DNA from: Corylus avellana
Lineage: Eukaryota > Streptophyta > Magnoliopsida > Fagales > Betulaceae
Reading direction: 5' to 3'
Length of the DNA: 64,000 nt
Assembly: GCF_901000735.1 (NCBI RefSeq)
Contig: NC_081544.1
Location: forward strand, 18,300,752-18,364,751
The notes beneath the pieces are model-generated. The model saw only the letters and a program-made list of their open reading frames with translations. It was not told the origin of the DNA and made no database searches. Positions 45,201 through 53,831 of this stretch are shown piece after piece; the first letter of the stretch is position 1; every line of letters starts with the position of its first letter. The position numbers and the translations under genes are program-made.

Positions 45201-47500
45201 CCAACAGTATGAATGTGGAATATGTGTTAGAGAGCCACCAAACATATTCAAAGGGCGAATAACAAAGGAAGAAAGGAACATCTTCACTAATTCAAAGTTA
45301 CTTTGCATATTTGCTTTTTTGTTAAATGGCACAACAAAATCTATGAAAGCACCTATGTCAGGCATGTACACTTCACTTTCCTCTAAAATACAAAAGAACA
45401 GAATCAGGCTCCTCAATAATTTGGTCTTGTCTCCTTATTTTTAAAGCGTTAAGGAGTTAGACAAACCCTGGTACTCGGACATCTGTATCCAACACCTAAA
45501 TATGAGTTGTTCTAATATAGACACTGTCGTTATTCCTTGAATACATATTGGGTTTTCAATAATATTTAAAGATGCTAGCAATTTTCTTCTACCAGGTAAA
45601 CAAGAGATGTCGGTTTCTTCTTGACTTTGAGCAAGATGTCAGATATGCTCTTCAAAATCTGAAACCAGACGATCACCCTTTTGGTGGCCAAAATGTAGAG
45701 GCATCTTCCCTAGGATGGGCAATGTCAGCTGTCTCTTCTAGGGCATTTCGTTTGCATGGTAAAAAGCTCCCAGATGGAACCCACAGTGATGTCCCCATGA
45801 TGCTTCCTCTCATCGATATGTGCAATCATAGCTTCAATCCAAATTCCCGAATAGTTCAGGAACAAGATGCCGGGATGCTAGTAAAGGCATGTTCTCTATT
45901 TGCTTTCCATAATTCTTTGAACCCGCAAATCTTAAATGGGTGTTGAAGTTGGATCACATTTTTCTTTGCTTAACTCTCTCTCTCAAACCAGGTTGTAGCA
46001 GAAACAGTGATCAATCAAAATGAATCTTTAGTACTTAATTATGGCTGTTTAAACAATGATCTTTTCCTGCTGGATTATGGATTTGTGATGCCGTCAAACC
46101 CCTATGACAATATCGAGCTCAAATATGATGGTGCTCTATTGGATGCTGCAAGCATGGCGGCTGGAGTTTCTTCGCCCAACTTCTCTGCTCCTGCTCCATG
46201 GCAGCAAAAGTTTTTATCCCAGCTTAATTTAGATGGAGAAGCTCCTCTTCTCAAGGTCTGTCTCTCTCTTACCATCATTGTTCCCCTTTGGATTTACTTT
46301 TAATTAATTGAAACGTGTTTCCTCGTGTACAACTTCTCTAGGTTGAACCAAGCTTTATTGTCTATTTTCTTTTCTCAATCTCAGGTGAAAGAAAATTCAG
46401 CTATTTTAGTCTTGCTTTAATTTTTTCCTCTTCTTTTTCCCGCTTGTATTTTGAAGTTGCATTTGGTCTCATAAATGCCACTGTTTAAGAAATCTTGTTT
46501 TGTAACTAGTCATATATGATTTTTTATTTTTTATTTATTATTTTTTTATTTTATTTTATTTTTTTTACACTTGGCGGCTGAATTCCTTACTATAATCTGT
46601 AAGATTTGGCCAAAATAAGAAATTGGAAAAATTGGATAGCCCGAGGTAGTTAAATAAAATCAAAACCGATGAAAGCACAAGGTGTTTATTTGATATTTTC
46701 ACTAAAACATCGTTGTGCCATCCCTTGTAGATTTAGACTTTGTGCTGAATGTTTGATAGAATACTCTTCCTCGTTATGTTTCAGTTTCAAAATCCTTGAA
46801 CAAACTGCTCTTGTAGACTATCCAAATAATGGTACTTCTGTGGCTGCTTGTTTATTTGGAAGGCGACAAAAATACGTTGCCTGTTGACTATCAAAAGAGT
46901 GTTGAACAAGCCTAGCCTCATTGCATATCCAACTCCCCTACAGTCATCTTATAAACATAATCTTGTAAGCTGTATATTTGCTGTTAGTGGTTTTTTTCAA
47001 GGCATAAGTTGGAGCAATACCATCAATCTAGTTGCAGTAATGCTTAACAAAAACATGAAAAACTACCTCTTTGTAGTAGTTTAAGGATGATCATTTCCAT
47101 TTTCCTTCTGTTCTTCAAACAGGTCAGCTTAGGAGGGCAAGAGTTGGTGGAGGGACGCTTGCTGGCAGCCTTAAGAGTACTCCTTGCGACCGATATGGAA
47201 ACAGTGCATAAACATGATTTGAACACGTTGAAATCTTTATCAGCTGAAGCTCCTCTGGGTATTGCAAACGAAGTAGCCGCTTTCCGCACTGTTATCGCAC
47301 TCTGTGTGATTGCATTAGGACACTTCCCGACCAAATTAATGGATGATGAATCCCTATTGAAAGAGGGTGTATCGGGTTCAACCGAGTTGGCCATCCAGTT
47401 CAGAATGCAGAAGAAATCTGTGATCATAGATGTGATGAGAGATCTCACAAGGAGGGTGAAGTTACTATCCTCGAAGGAGGCACCAACAGCAAAATGCTAA
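29942..47500 (+). CDS. SET-domain protein of the Rubisco methyltransferase family, chloroplast-type, 5 exons, 476 aa
   Basis: Coding exons: 29942-30272, 44585-44751, 45596-45886, 45992-46255 and 47123-47500; together 1431 bp with no stop before the TAA. The ATG at 29942 is in a good context (CAACATGGC); ATGs at 29957 and 29966 are in frame. Residues 1-35 are rich in S, A and T with few acidic residues, like a plastid transit peptide. The split SET domain follows ([20 protein letters not shown] near 60-80; NHSF at 243-246; LNYG at 278-281, carrying the usual catalytic-site tyrosine; LLDYGFV). The Rubisco-LSMT substrate-binding domain fills about 310-450 ([40 protein letters not shown]). SET proteins transfer methyl groups from S-adenosylmethionine to lysine. 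The order and wording match Arabidopsis At5g14260 as I remember it, possibly the stromal protein called SAFE1, rather than LSMT itself; substrate unknown. Intron 1 is swollen to 14.3 kb by transposons. Confidence 0.92.
30680..31171 (-). repeat. 3' LTR of the chromovirus
   Basis: 492 bp, TGTTACACTCTG ... GACTTGTAACA. The neighbouring 31172-31195 reads, on the minus strand, as the purine tract AACAGGAGGGTATT. Confidence 0.82.
31185..32054 (-). pseudogene. Chromovirus polymerase, C-terminal part with chromodomain
   Basis: The frame reads, in order: [20 protein letters not shown] and [19 protein letters not shown] (connection and start of RNase H); a jump to [17 protein letters not shown] and [20 protein letters not shown], showing a deletion of about 50 residues; the H-H-C-C end ([26 protein letters not shown]); another jump to [15 protein letters not shown], with loss of the whole integrase DDE core; and finally a chromodomain ([20 protein letters not shown], then [11 protein letters not shown]). 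Chromodomains steer integration to heterochromatin by binding methylated histone tails. The protein cannot copy or integrate. Confidence 0.82.
32211..33272 (-). pseudogene. LINE ORF2 C-terminal zinc-binding region
   Basis: [36 protein letters not shown] and [13 protein letters not shown] (33272 downward), then [38 protein letters not shown] (the C-x-x-C...H-x-x-x-x-C zinc pattern) and [14 protein letters not shown]. This is the zf-RVT end of plant LINEs. Confidence 0.82.
33279..35175 (-). pseudogene. LINE ORF2 reverse transcriptase domain
   Basis: Linker 34450-35175 ([20 protein letters not shown]), a TAG near 34450 in place of CAG, then [13 protein letters not shown], a frame slip in a T run near 34383, and the RT palm: [78 protein letters not shown], the catalytic FVDDT (usually FADDT), [12 protein letters not shown] and [11 protein letters not shown]. 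The frame ends at a TAG near 33279, in place of the W of DFLWGG. Only about three stops and two slips separate it from an open frame. Confidence 0.87.
35000..35782 (-). pseudogene. LINE ORF2 endonuclease domain (APE type)
   Basis: ORF2 starts at [14 protein letters not shown] (ATG at 35780-35782) and continues with [27 protein letters not shown] and [10 protein letters not shown]. After an in-frame TAG near 35381 comes [14 protein letters not shown] and, past a frameshift in an A run near 35210, [15 protein letters not shown]. These are the N, E, GGDFN and D-W-F/S-D-H landmarks of the nuclease that nicks target DNA. The TAG replaces an expected CAG. Confidence 0.82.
36480..37866 (-). pseudogene. 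LINE ORF1-like region
   Basis: Frames in succession: [20 protein letters not shown] and [20 protein letters not shown] (about 37735-37866); [20 protein letters not shown] with [12 protein letters not shown] (37598 downward); and a P/S/G-rich basic tail to 36480 with [15 protein letters not shown]. Plant L1 elements place an RNA-binding ORF1 here; the front resembles the conserved opening domain of such ORF1 proteins as I recall it. A stop (36948) and frame breaks separate the pieces. Confidence 0.6.
37996..38452 (-). pseudogene. Chromovirus reverse transcriptase remnant
   Basis: Minus-strand reading gives [20 protein letters not shown] and DLRSG (palm start), a stop where Y is expected, HEGHYG, then a jump to [20 protein letters not shown] and [19 protein letters not shown]. 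The catalytic YXDD region is deleted. The LINE target duplication lies at its end. Confidence 0.78.
38453..38812 (-). pseudogene. Chromovirus aspartic protease
   Basis: Contains [13 protein letters not shown], the D-S-G-S/A catalytic motif of Gypsy proteases in its usual setting, and the C-terminal [20 protein letters not shown] signature. The domain itself looks intact, but it belongs to a broken polyprotein. Confidence 0.82.
38809..39027 (-). pseudogene. Chromovirus zinc knuckle
   Basis: [20 protein letters not shown] is a CX2C...GHXC zinc knuckle of Gypsy GAG, here with C-Y-N-C-D and G-H-K-C. It directly precedes the protease on the minus strand. Confidence 0.75.
39143..40064 (-). pseudogene. 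Chromovirus GAG capsid region
   Basis: Two overlapping frames: 39531-40064 with a leader rich in Q, G, R and H and then [25 protein letters not shown], and 39143-39601 with [20 protein letters not shown] and [18 protein letters not shown]. These are the FDGxDPxxWxxxxxxFF and LEGxAxxWxQ motifs of Gypsy retrotransposon GAG. A frameshift near 39545-39595 separates them. Confidence 0.8.
40073..40106 (-). repeat. Residual 5' LTR tip of the chromovirus (34 bp)
   Basis: Identical to the last 34 bases of 30680-31171 and directly followed by the target duplication. The inner side abuts the GAG frame within about 8 bp. Confidence 0.8.
41480..41848 (-). pseudogene. Gypsy reverse transcriptase fragment
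   Basis: [79 protein letters not shown] and [18 protein letters not shown]: the first half of the Gypsy palm, ending before the YXDD motif. The frame is open for 122 codons, then broken. Confidence 0.85.
42442..42864 (-). pseudogene. Gypsy GAG C-terminus with zinc knuckle
   Basis: [17 protein letters not shown] matches the C-F-x-C-x-x-K-x-x-x-G-H-x-C knuckle of plant Gypsy GAG, preceded by [13 protein letters not shown]. It lies between GAG and the decayed protease ([11 protein letters not shown] at 42087-42275). Confidence 0.75.
43089..43485 (-). pseudogene. Gypsy GAG N-terminal region
   Basis: Overlapping frames give [30 protein letters not shown], then [11 protein letters not shown] and [20 protein letters not shown] in shifted frames. 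Frameshifts are frequent. Confidence 0.65.
43582..43998 (-). repeat. Putative 5' LTR of the second chromovirus
   Basis: Follows the primer site. On the minus strand it probably begins TGATGTGGAATAAACC at 43998. With no second LTR its outer limit is inferred. Confidence 0.5.
44585..44751 (+). CDS. SET-domain gene, exon 2
   Basis: Acceptor TTTGACAG|AGGAAC and donor CACCAG|GTATGT. The split glutamate codon joins VP to [18 protein letters not shown], and the exon continues with [20 protein letters not shown]. Confidence 0.92.
44997..45206 (-). mobile_element. Small solo LTR in intron 2
   Basis: 210 bp, on the minus strand TGTTGGTAGAATTAG ... GGGTACTTGACA, with TATATAAAGG near 45112 (minus strand). 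Flanks GGATG (44992-44996) and GTATG (45207-45211) differ by one base. It looks like a short Copia LTR. Confidence 0.55.
45596..45886 (+). CDS. SET-domain gene, exon 3
   Basis: Acceptor TCTACCAG|GTAAAC. Codes [20 protein letters not shown] through [16 protein letters not shown]. The likely donor is AAAG|GCATGT (GC type); a GT donor six bases earlier would drop two residues and keep the frame. Confidence 0.9.
45887..45991 (+). other. Intron 3, probable GC-AG intron (105 bp)
   Basis: The donor reads AAAG|GCATGT and the acceptor AACCAG|GTTG. The splice gives MLVKVVAET, which fits the family. A GT donor at 45881 (CTA|GTAAAG) would also keep frame but lose V-K. Confidence 0.6.
45992..46255 (+). 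CDS. SET-domain gene, exon 4
   Basis: Acceptor AAACCAG|GTTGTAG, donor CTCAAG|GTCTGT; 88 codons with the LNYG motif and [20 protein letters not shown]. Confidence 0.92.
46256..47122 (+). other. Intron 4
   Basis: GTCTGT to CAAACAG, 867 bp. Holds a T/A low-complexity block at 46518-46567 and nothing else recognised. Confidence 0.85.
47123..47500 (+). CDS. SET-domain gene, exon 5
   Basis: Acceptor CAAACAG|GTCAGC to the stop TAA at 47498-47500. Codes most of the substrate-binding domain, ending [10 protein letters not shown]. Confidence 0.92.
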   Translation, partial: VSLGGQELVEGRLLAALRVLLATDMETVHKHDLNTLKSLSAEAPLGIANEVAAFRTVIALCVIALGHFPTKLMDDESLLKEGVSGSTELAIQFRMQKKSVIIDVMRDLTRRVKLLSSKEAPTAKC

Positions 47501-49603
47501 TTTATGATGGTGGGAGTCATTTTCAGTGTGCTTCTTGGCTCTCAACGATCTCACTAGTCCAACATTGTCATGTATGTTACCATTGCTAAAACTTGTTTTT
47601 TTTTTTTGCTTTTTCAGTAACCTGATGATTGGGTTTCTAGAAAATTTTGACTGTTTATACCTCCTTGTTCACTTATGGTTTTTCACAGGGGTTTATTTTA
47701 AATTTTTACTGTTTATTTATTCACTGTTTATTCTCATCCCACTGGGTTGACGTGCCAACCTCCATTAGTTATTAAATTTATTTGTTTTTTAGAAAACTTC
47801 ACTTAACCCCCTTAAATTGTCTGGCAATTACTTCTTTAAACTTCAAACAACTTTCAATATAGTGTATTCATCTTCTATTTTTTTATTTTATTTATTTATT
47901 TATTTTTTTTTTCAATTTCACCCATATATTTCACGCATATGTTAGGATTTTTCGTTAAATCATGTCAAAATTCTCAAAATACCTCTTTTTTTAATATATA
48001 TATATATATATATTTGACACCCTTTCGTTAGTATTTAACAAAAAGTCCTAATAGATATTAAATTGGAAAAAAAAAATGAAAAATTAATATCCTAAATTGA
48101 AAGTATTTGAAGTTTAGAGAATAATTACAAATGTGATGAAAGTTTAGACGATTAAGTGAAGTTTCTTCTTTATTTTTTTAACAAGAGCTGATGAGTACAT
48201 TTGCCTAATTTCATTAGGTTAAAATGGGAGAGTATAGTATCTCCTAAAAATTTGTTTAACATCTGGCCTTGTACAGATTTAAGTAATTTTTTTAAAAAAA
48301 ATAATAATAATAATAATAAAAAGTTTATGGAGCAGAGCAGATGCCTTGGGTTTATCGTAGCATTATTTCACACATGCACTTACGTGGGAATTAAATAAAT
48401 AAAGAGACGAAAGACCGTGTTTAATGTTTATCCTCCCATAATTTCAGCAGAGTGCAATAATGTAATTATGAGATACAAGCCTCTTTTTCTTAAAGTGGGT
48501 GACACATACACGCAGACATGTCTGAGTATGCGGTTTGCACTCTCAGATTCCGAGCATATCTAATTTTGTCCTCTAAGTATATTATTATTTCAAGAATAAT
48601 TTTTATTTTTTACTTTTTATTAGTAAGAATAATTTGTTGAAAATAGTTGTCCAAAATATTTTAATGATGTTTTCTGTTTTGAGATTCTGGGATATTGTGT
48701 CTGTAAACAGGATTGATCCTATTTAAAATGTCTTTGCTCAAGTAATGCTACAAGTTTCTCGCTTTGTAGACTTGGTGAGCATAAAAGTTTGTTTGTTTGT
48801 TGTTGTTTTTTTTATTTTTTTTGCCATTTTTTATGAGAAAATGATATTTAGTAAATTGTTAAACGACTTTGTGGCAATTAAAACCAATCTTTAATCATTT
48901 TAATCCAGTAGGCATTACATTGTTTGATTTGAGTGAAGGATAAAGCATGTAACTTGGTAAGCAAGATTGAGCTTTGCTTGACATGCTACAATAATTATGA
49001 CTTAGTGTGCAAGGAATTGGCCATTCTTGAGATACTGTAGTTCTCTCAGGTATTCCTCAAGAACTTTCAGAGCTGTGGAAAATTATATATATCATTGGGT
49101 GATGGTAGAATTAGTAAAAAAGAGGGTAAATTTTCAAAACCACCCAAAAAAAAAGTCGTTTTTGACAGTGGGGTGGTTGAAGTGTTAGGAATCTTGCCTT
49201 GACAGAATAAACAAAATATGGTTGAAAAAAAAAAAAAAAAAAAAAAGAGTAAAAAATATATATATATTTTGAGATTAATCGTAGATTCGCAATCCAATAC
49301 AGAAAACTATTGAGGCATGCATGTTTAAGAAAAGAAGAGGTAATTTTGCATTCAGATACGTGCGTGTTACTGTTAGCGAGAGAGACAGAGGAGGAAGAAA
49401 GGTAGAACAAAATTCTGGTATTCCATGAAAACAGAGCAACAAGCGGTCTGAGATTTCAAATGGAAGTTTACGACACAAAAAAAGCCTTTCACCATATTCT
49501 TTCTAAGTTCAGACCAAATCCTCCTAAACCAAAATTAAGGATAATTTTTATTATGTACAACTAATTAAGCCCCAGAAACCAACCACATAAAACGACAAAC
49601 ATC
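47501..49603. other. Intergenic DNA downstream of the SET-domain gene
   Basis: Apart from the MITE above, no gene seen. It includes the likely 3' UTR (about 47501-47760), an A run at 49225-49246 and a TA run at 49256-49268. Confidence 0.5.
47793..48166. mobile_element. MITE, about 370 bp
   Basis: The ends AAACTTCACTTAACCCCC (47794 on) and TAGACGATTAAGTGAAGTTT (to 48164) are inverse of each other, and homology extends for about 70 bp inward (ACTTCAAACAACTTTCAATAT versus ATTGAAAGTATTTGAAGTTT). The middle is low-complexity T/A with a TA microsatellite. Confidence 0.75.
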
Positions 49604-49813
49604 CTAAGCGTTCCCAGTCAATCCGAGCGGGGAAGGGGAGCGCTCCCTGGCGAATCCCCGGAGAAGAACACGGCTCATCTCCGCCTGCTGCAGCGACGGG
49701 TGCTGGATTTTCTCGATTTCTTGCTTGATCTTCATCACTTGGCTGTGAACCGGCACGCCCCTGTATCCATCTCTGCCGCCGGCCATGCCCTTCTGGTTGG
49801 TGTTGTGCTCCAT
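49604..49813 (-). CDS. Small probable gene, 69-aa basic protein of unknown function
   Basis: From ATG at 49811-49813 the frame reads MEHNTNQKGMAGGRDGYRGV, then PVHSQVMKIKQEIEKIQHPS, LQQAEMSRVLLRGFARERSP and SPLGLTGNA. I chose this ATG because the upstream part of the open frame starts only at TTG. The RGVPVHSQVxKIKQExEKIxHP and SRSPLGL-like wording recalls a small conserved plant protein without known role; I cannot name it. There is a likely amphipathic helix (KIKQEIEKIQ) and no signal peptide or membrane segment. The region is GC-richer than its surroundings, and a TATA box lies about 120 bp upstream on the same strand. Confidence 0.65.
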   Translation of the reverse strand: MEHNTNQKGMAGGRDGYRGVPVHSQVMKIKQEIEKIQHPSLQQAEMSRVLLRGFARERSPSPLGLTGNA

Positions 49814-49933
49814 CGATCTCTGCCGCCTTGTTTTCAATTCCTTTGGGTGCAAGGAAGAAGGAACTCGAGTAGCTCTCAAATATGGGGTTTTGCCTGGGAA
49901 TGGGATGGAGCTATAAAAGTTATCAGGTCAATG

Positions 49934-49942
49934 GTATATATA
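49934..49942 (-). promoter_or_regulatory. Possible TATA box of the small gene
   Basis: GTATATATACC read on the minus strand, about 125 bp before the chosen ATG. Confidence 0.4.
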
Positions 49943-49946
49943 CGGA

Positions 49947-51004
49947 AAGAAGGGAAAAAGACACACGAGTCCTTCATGAATAGCGCGGAAACAAGGAAAG
50001 GCGGTCCACAAGGGCAATAACTTTCTTCATTTGGGTGAATTTTTATTGCCAGCCGATTTCCTACCAAAATTGGCCCCTTGGGCAACTCTCGGGACTCTTT
50101 CGGTACATTGTATGTTAAGTTATCGACCGACTCCCTGTTCATCTCACATGGTCTTTTTTTTTGGTAAAATTCATCTCACATGGTCAATATAATTATTTTT
50201 GTACTTATCGGTCTGTCCATGTGGTCTTATTATATATATAATGTTTTTTCATATGAGAGGATTGTAAGAATTCTTAATCTGGTATTCAGCAAGTAATGAT
50301 TTTGAATACATCTTAAATAGATTTAATGTTTTAACTACATTTATTCCCCTCTAACTACCATTCTTTTTGCAATGTCTCCTCAATGATTTAATTTTTGTAA
50401 TGTTTCTCCTAATCTACTATTAGAGTTGCAATGTTTTTTGGGTTCAGAATGGGCGACATTGCTACCCCATTCGCATAATTTTTTTTAGTTGAGGGAGTGA
50501 TTTCAAAAATGATGATAGTTGTTGAAACAAATTCCTGATTAGATGAACACTTGTAAAAGAGGAATCAAGTAATCACGAGAGCTTGCCGGGATGTGTTATC
50601 ACTTAAGTTAGTTATTTGTTTTAAAAAATAATGATGAGTAGACAAGAGTTTTCTATTCGGGAGTCCATAAGTCCTCATTACCTCATTGGTGCTTCCTTTT
50701 TATAGTGGCTTGCAATAACCTTTGAGCATTGATTATGGGTCCCTTGGATTGTGGGATTAATGCTTAAGACTAGGATGTTTGTTCCCTTAAGATACATGAG
50801 ATTGTTGAATAGATCTCAAGAAGTGCGAGATATCTCACAAATGGATCTCGAGATTCTCTAGCTCGCAGGAATAAATCTCTAATTTTCTGGATCACACATC
50901 ATACTAGATCTTGGCTAGCCTAGTTTCAGGTCTTACTTTGGTATTTGAGCCTATGACGGAGTAAGTGGAGCACATTTTTGTGGGGTGGACTTCGCTGTCA
51001 GCCT
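49947..51004. other. Intergenic DNA
   Basis: No gene recognised. Confidence 0.45.
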
Positions 51005-51147
51005 AATTCCCAACCGTAATATTCTCAAGGGGTAACTTAATCGGCTGGAGACCACCCCTTATAAAACAGAAGTTACTAATTCAAATCCTTCATCCCTCTC
51101 TTGCGTGGACATGTCAAAAAAAAAAAAAAAAAATTCCCAACCGTAAT
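51005..51147 (+). mobile_element. SINE (tRNA-derived) with 16-bp target duplication
   Basis: A body of about 95 bp (51021-51114) plus a poly(A) of about 18 is flanked by AATTCCCAACCGTAAT at 51005-51020 and 51132-51147. The body has a tRNA-like start, GGGGTAACTTAATCGGCTGG (A-box region), and GTTACTAATTCAAATCC (B-box-like, compare GGTTCGAATCC), the internal promoter for RNA polymerase III. It ends GTGGACATGTC before the A run. Confidence 0.8.
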
Positions 51148-52667
51148 TATAGTGGGGTAAATGTAGTTTCCCCAATATTTTTAATGAATTGATTGAATAT
51201 TAATGAGAATACTTCAATTAAAAATTATACTTCAAAAACTTAATGAGTTGTAAGAAACCAAAGGTGTAATTCTTGAGGTTAAAGTAACATTACAGATTGA
51301 TCATGCCATCCTTGGAAGCTTGGGTATGATAATTAAGAGGGTAATTTTATTGAAGAAATAATTCACAATTCAAACAATTCTTATTAATTAGATGACAAAG
51401 AGAGTAGTTGGTTTATTTTTCTACATGCTTTCTTCCTCCTATGCACAATACATGTATAAATTCTGGCGTGGAGTATTATTTTAGGATATGAGAATATGAT
51501 TTAAAAAGGAAAAATAACAAGAAAATGTGGGGAAAAAAAAAAATCAACAATGATGTGACTCATTACCTCCTCTATTTTGGGTGGCCAAAACAAAGCTTCT
51601 TTCCATGTGTGAAACAAGCCTTAAAATCCCACGCGTGGTAACCAAAAGTGGACTTAACAAAACAAGGTGTTATATTATTGAATCAAATAATTACATATAT
51701 ATTTTAATTTAATAGGTTATTAATCTAATTCTAAGCAATTAATAATTAAGTAATCTCTGGTCAAAGCATGATGGCTAGTAGTAGACACTAGAGAGGATAG
51801 GTGTGATTGGGTGGCTAGCCAACTGCTTCTACACTTGTTGGAAGGTTCCATCACCTTCTTCATTTGACTGACTCGTATATTACAACCTTAAACCGACTCT
51901 GCCATTTGATCCACTGACATTCATTCCTGCCTCTAATTCTAGGGCTACAAAGGCAGGGACGGAATTAGAATTTTTTATTTAAAATGATCAAAATATAAAT
52001 GAGAGGTCAAATTTAATTTTGATGTAGGCTAAGATTTATTTTTAATTTATTTTTTTTAAAAAAAAATAATTGAAAATCCGAAGGAAGCATGCAGAAGGGC
52101 AGAGATTTGGTAGAAGGTTAGCTGAAAGTTATAAGAAATTTCTTGTATTATGAAAAATGAAAAAAATAATAATCTCATAATTAGGAAGATTTCTGCTATT
52201 TTTGAAGTCAAATTAATAAATAGTTGACTACTTTAGGGTTTCAGACAAGCAAAAGGTCAAAGATGGAATACAAAAAGGAAACAAATTAAAGTGACATTTG
52301 CTGACTTTTAATTCGTGGTAATTGATATATATATATATGCGCTAATATGCATGGCTGCTTTGAGTGCTTCCGTGTGTTTGACTTTGACAGTTTGGCCTAT
52401 TTTTCGTTCTGACTTTGATTATTATAATAAAATTAACTACGATTTTATTATAATAATCTCACATTCACACCTAATTAACTAAAATAAGCCCTTAAAAAAA
52501 AAAAAAAAAAACTAAAATAAGATTAGGATCCCTTTTCTACTTGCAATCAGCTTCACTAAAGAAAGAAAGAAGCGGGGGAGGATAAATGCAATTTTAAATT
52601 AATTTTTTTTAAATGAAGTTTTTGAAATTACTACTTTTTAAAATCATACAAGCTTGGTAAAACATAT
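51148..52667. other. AT-rich intergenic DNA
   Basis: No gene recognised; A/T runs at 51533-51543, 52052-52067 and 52494-52511, and TA repeats near 52325-52338. Confidence 0.45.
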
Positions 52668-52676
52668 TAAAAATTA

Positions 52677-52790
52677 GGGGTAACTTCATTTTAAACTCCT
52701 GAATTACCATGCAATTTGACAAGTGCCCCTAAACTTCAAAACCTCTCAATTTAAACTCTTCTGTCAGATTTAGCTATTAATTTCTAACGG
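52677..52790 (+). repeat. Left terminal inverted repeat of MULE 2
   Basis: Inverted partner of about 58910-59026; includes CTTCAAAACCTCTCAATTTA, whose complement is at 58925-58950. Confidence 0.82.
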
Positions 52791-52869
52791 AAAAACCTAA
52801 AAGACAAAAATATCCTTAATTTTCATTTTTTTTTAAAAAAAAAGCAAAAAAGAAAAATTGGCCAGGAAA

Positions 52870-52965
52870 CCTGTGGGTCTGGCCGTCCCCGACGCATGGT
52901 ACCCAACCTTATTGGTGCTCATGCTCGTGATCGGCCTCGTCGTCACCGCCTCTTTTTTCATGTAA
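52870..52965 (+). pseudogene. Captured membrane-protein exon, copy 1
   Basis: Reads PVGLAVPDAWYPTLLVLMLV then IGLVVTASFFM and a stop that lies inside a splice donor (TTCAT|GTAAGC). The P-V...D-A...P-T-L-x-V-L-M-L-x-I-G-L-x-x-T-A-S-F-F pattern resembles the first membrane helix of TMEM258/Ost5-type subunits of oligosaccharyltransferase, where FF is followed by Y-E-A/V-T across the next exon. The rest of the gene is missing. Identity is tentative, capture of a real exon plus intron edge is more certain. Confidence 0.5.
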
Positions 52966-52973
52966 GCTTGATC

Positions 52974-53058
52974 CGTGTGGGTTTGGCCGTCCCCGACGTG
53001 TTGTACCCAACCCTATTGGTGCTCATGCTTGCGATCGGCCTCGTCATCACCGCCTCCT
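52974..53058 (+). pseudogene. Captured membrane-protein exon, copy 2, cut by Copia
   Basis: RVGLAVPDVLYPTLLVLMLA then IGLVITAS, about 90% like copy 1. The Copia LTR starts at its 3' end; the missing tail with the GTAAGC donor is found after the element at 58490-58510. Confidence 0.55.
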
Positions 53059-53755
53059 TGTTGGGTGGTCCCTCTTATGTGGGGACCACATGGGCTATAA
53101 GCCTATAACAAAACAATAGGGTTTTGTTTTGTAGTATAAAAGAAACACTTATATGTGTGTTTTTTGAGTGAGATAAAGAAGAGAAAAATAAGGAGAAGAA
53201 AGAAAGAGTCGGCCCATGGAAAGTGCGGCATAGGGAGAGAGTGAGAGAAAGAAAAAGAAAAAGAAAAAGGTTTTTTCTTAATCACATCGGTCAGAGATTG
53301 GAAGGTCGTTTGTGGTCTACTTTTGATGCAATTTTAGTATGTTGCTCCTGACGACGAGTGCTACATATTGACTGGTGTCGATCGTTGGAATTCCTCTCCA
53401 GTCGCTTGGTTGCTATTACCTACTTAGTGAGATCTTTCTTTATTCTTGTTGGAATCCACTTTAGGGTGATGAGTTTATGTTTAATCCAAGAGTACATGTA
53501 TTCTTGATGTGGTGATAACCTTTAGATATTTCTCTATGGAAGAAAATTGTAAACTTATTATTGTTGATAGTGAAAGATTGAACTGGACTAGGTCCCGTGG
53601 ATTTTACCTCCGCATTGAAGGGTTTTCCACATAAAATCTTGGTGTCTTGCCTGTGGGTTGATTTATTATTATTATGCTACTGTGACTATTTAATTTGCAC
53701 AAAGAGGGGTAGATTAATTCCGCTGAGCATCTGAAATTGGTGTTCACCCCTAACA
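53059..53755 (+). repeat. 5' LTR of the Copia element
   Basis: 697 bp; TATA-like GTATAAAAG near 53133-53142 and a GA-rich leader after it. Confidence 0.88.
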
Positions 53756-53758
53756 AAG

Positions 53759-53770
53759 TGGTATCAGAGA
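53759..53770 (+). other. Primer-binding site, tRNA-Met type
   Basis: TGGTATCAGAGA, three bases after the 5' LTR; one mismatch at the end to the usual TGGTATCAGAGC. Confidence 0.8.
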
Positions 53771-53831
53771 CTTTGGTTCATTGTTCGTGTGGAGTTCTTG
53801 TCTAAATTAAATACAAGAGTTATCTAACAGC

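Noticed and set aside
49700..50020. 106-codon plus-strand frame
   Set aside because: Opposite-strand shadow of the small basic-protein gene and its promoter.
52896..53108. 70-codon plus-strand frame
   Set aside because: Out of frame with the captured exon and runs into the Copia LTR.
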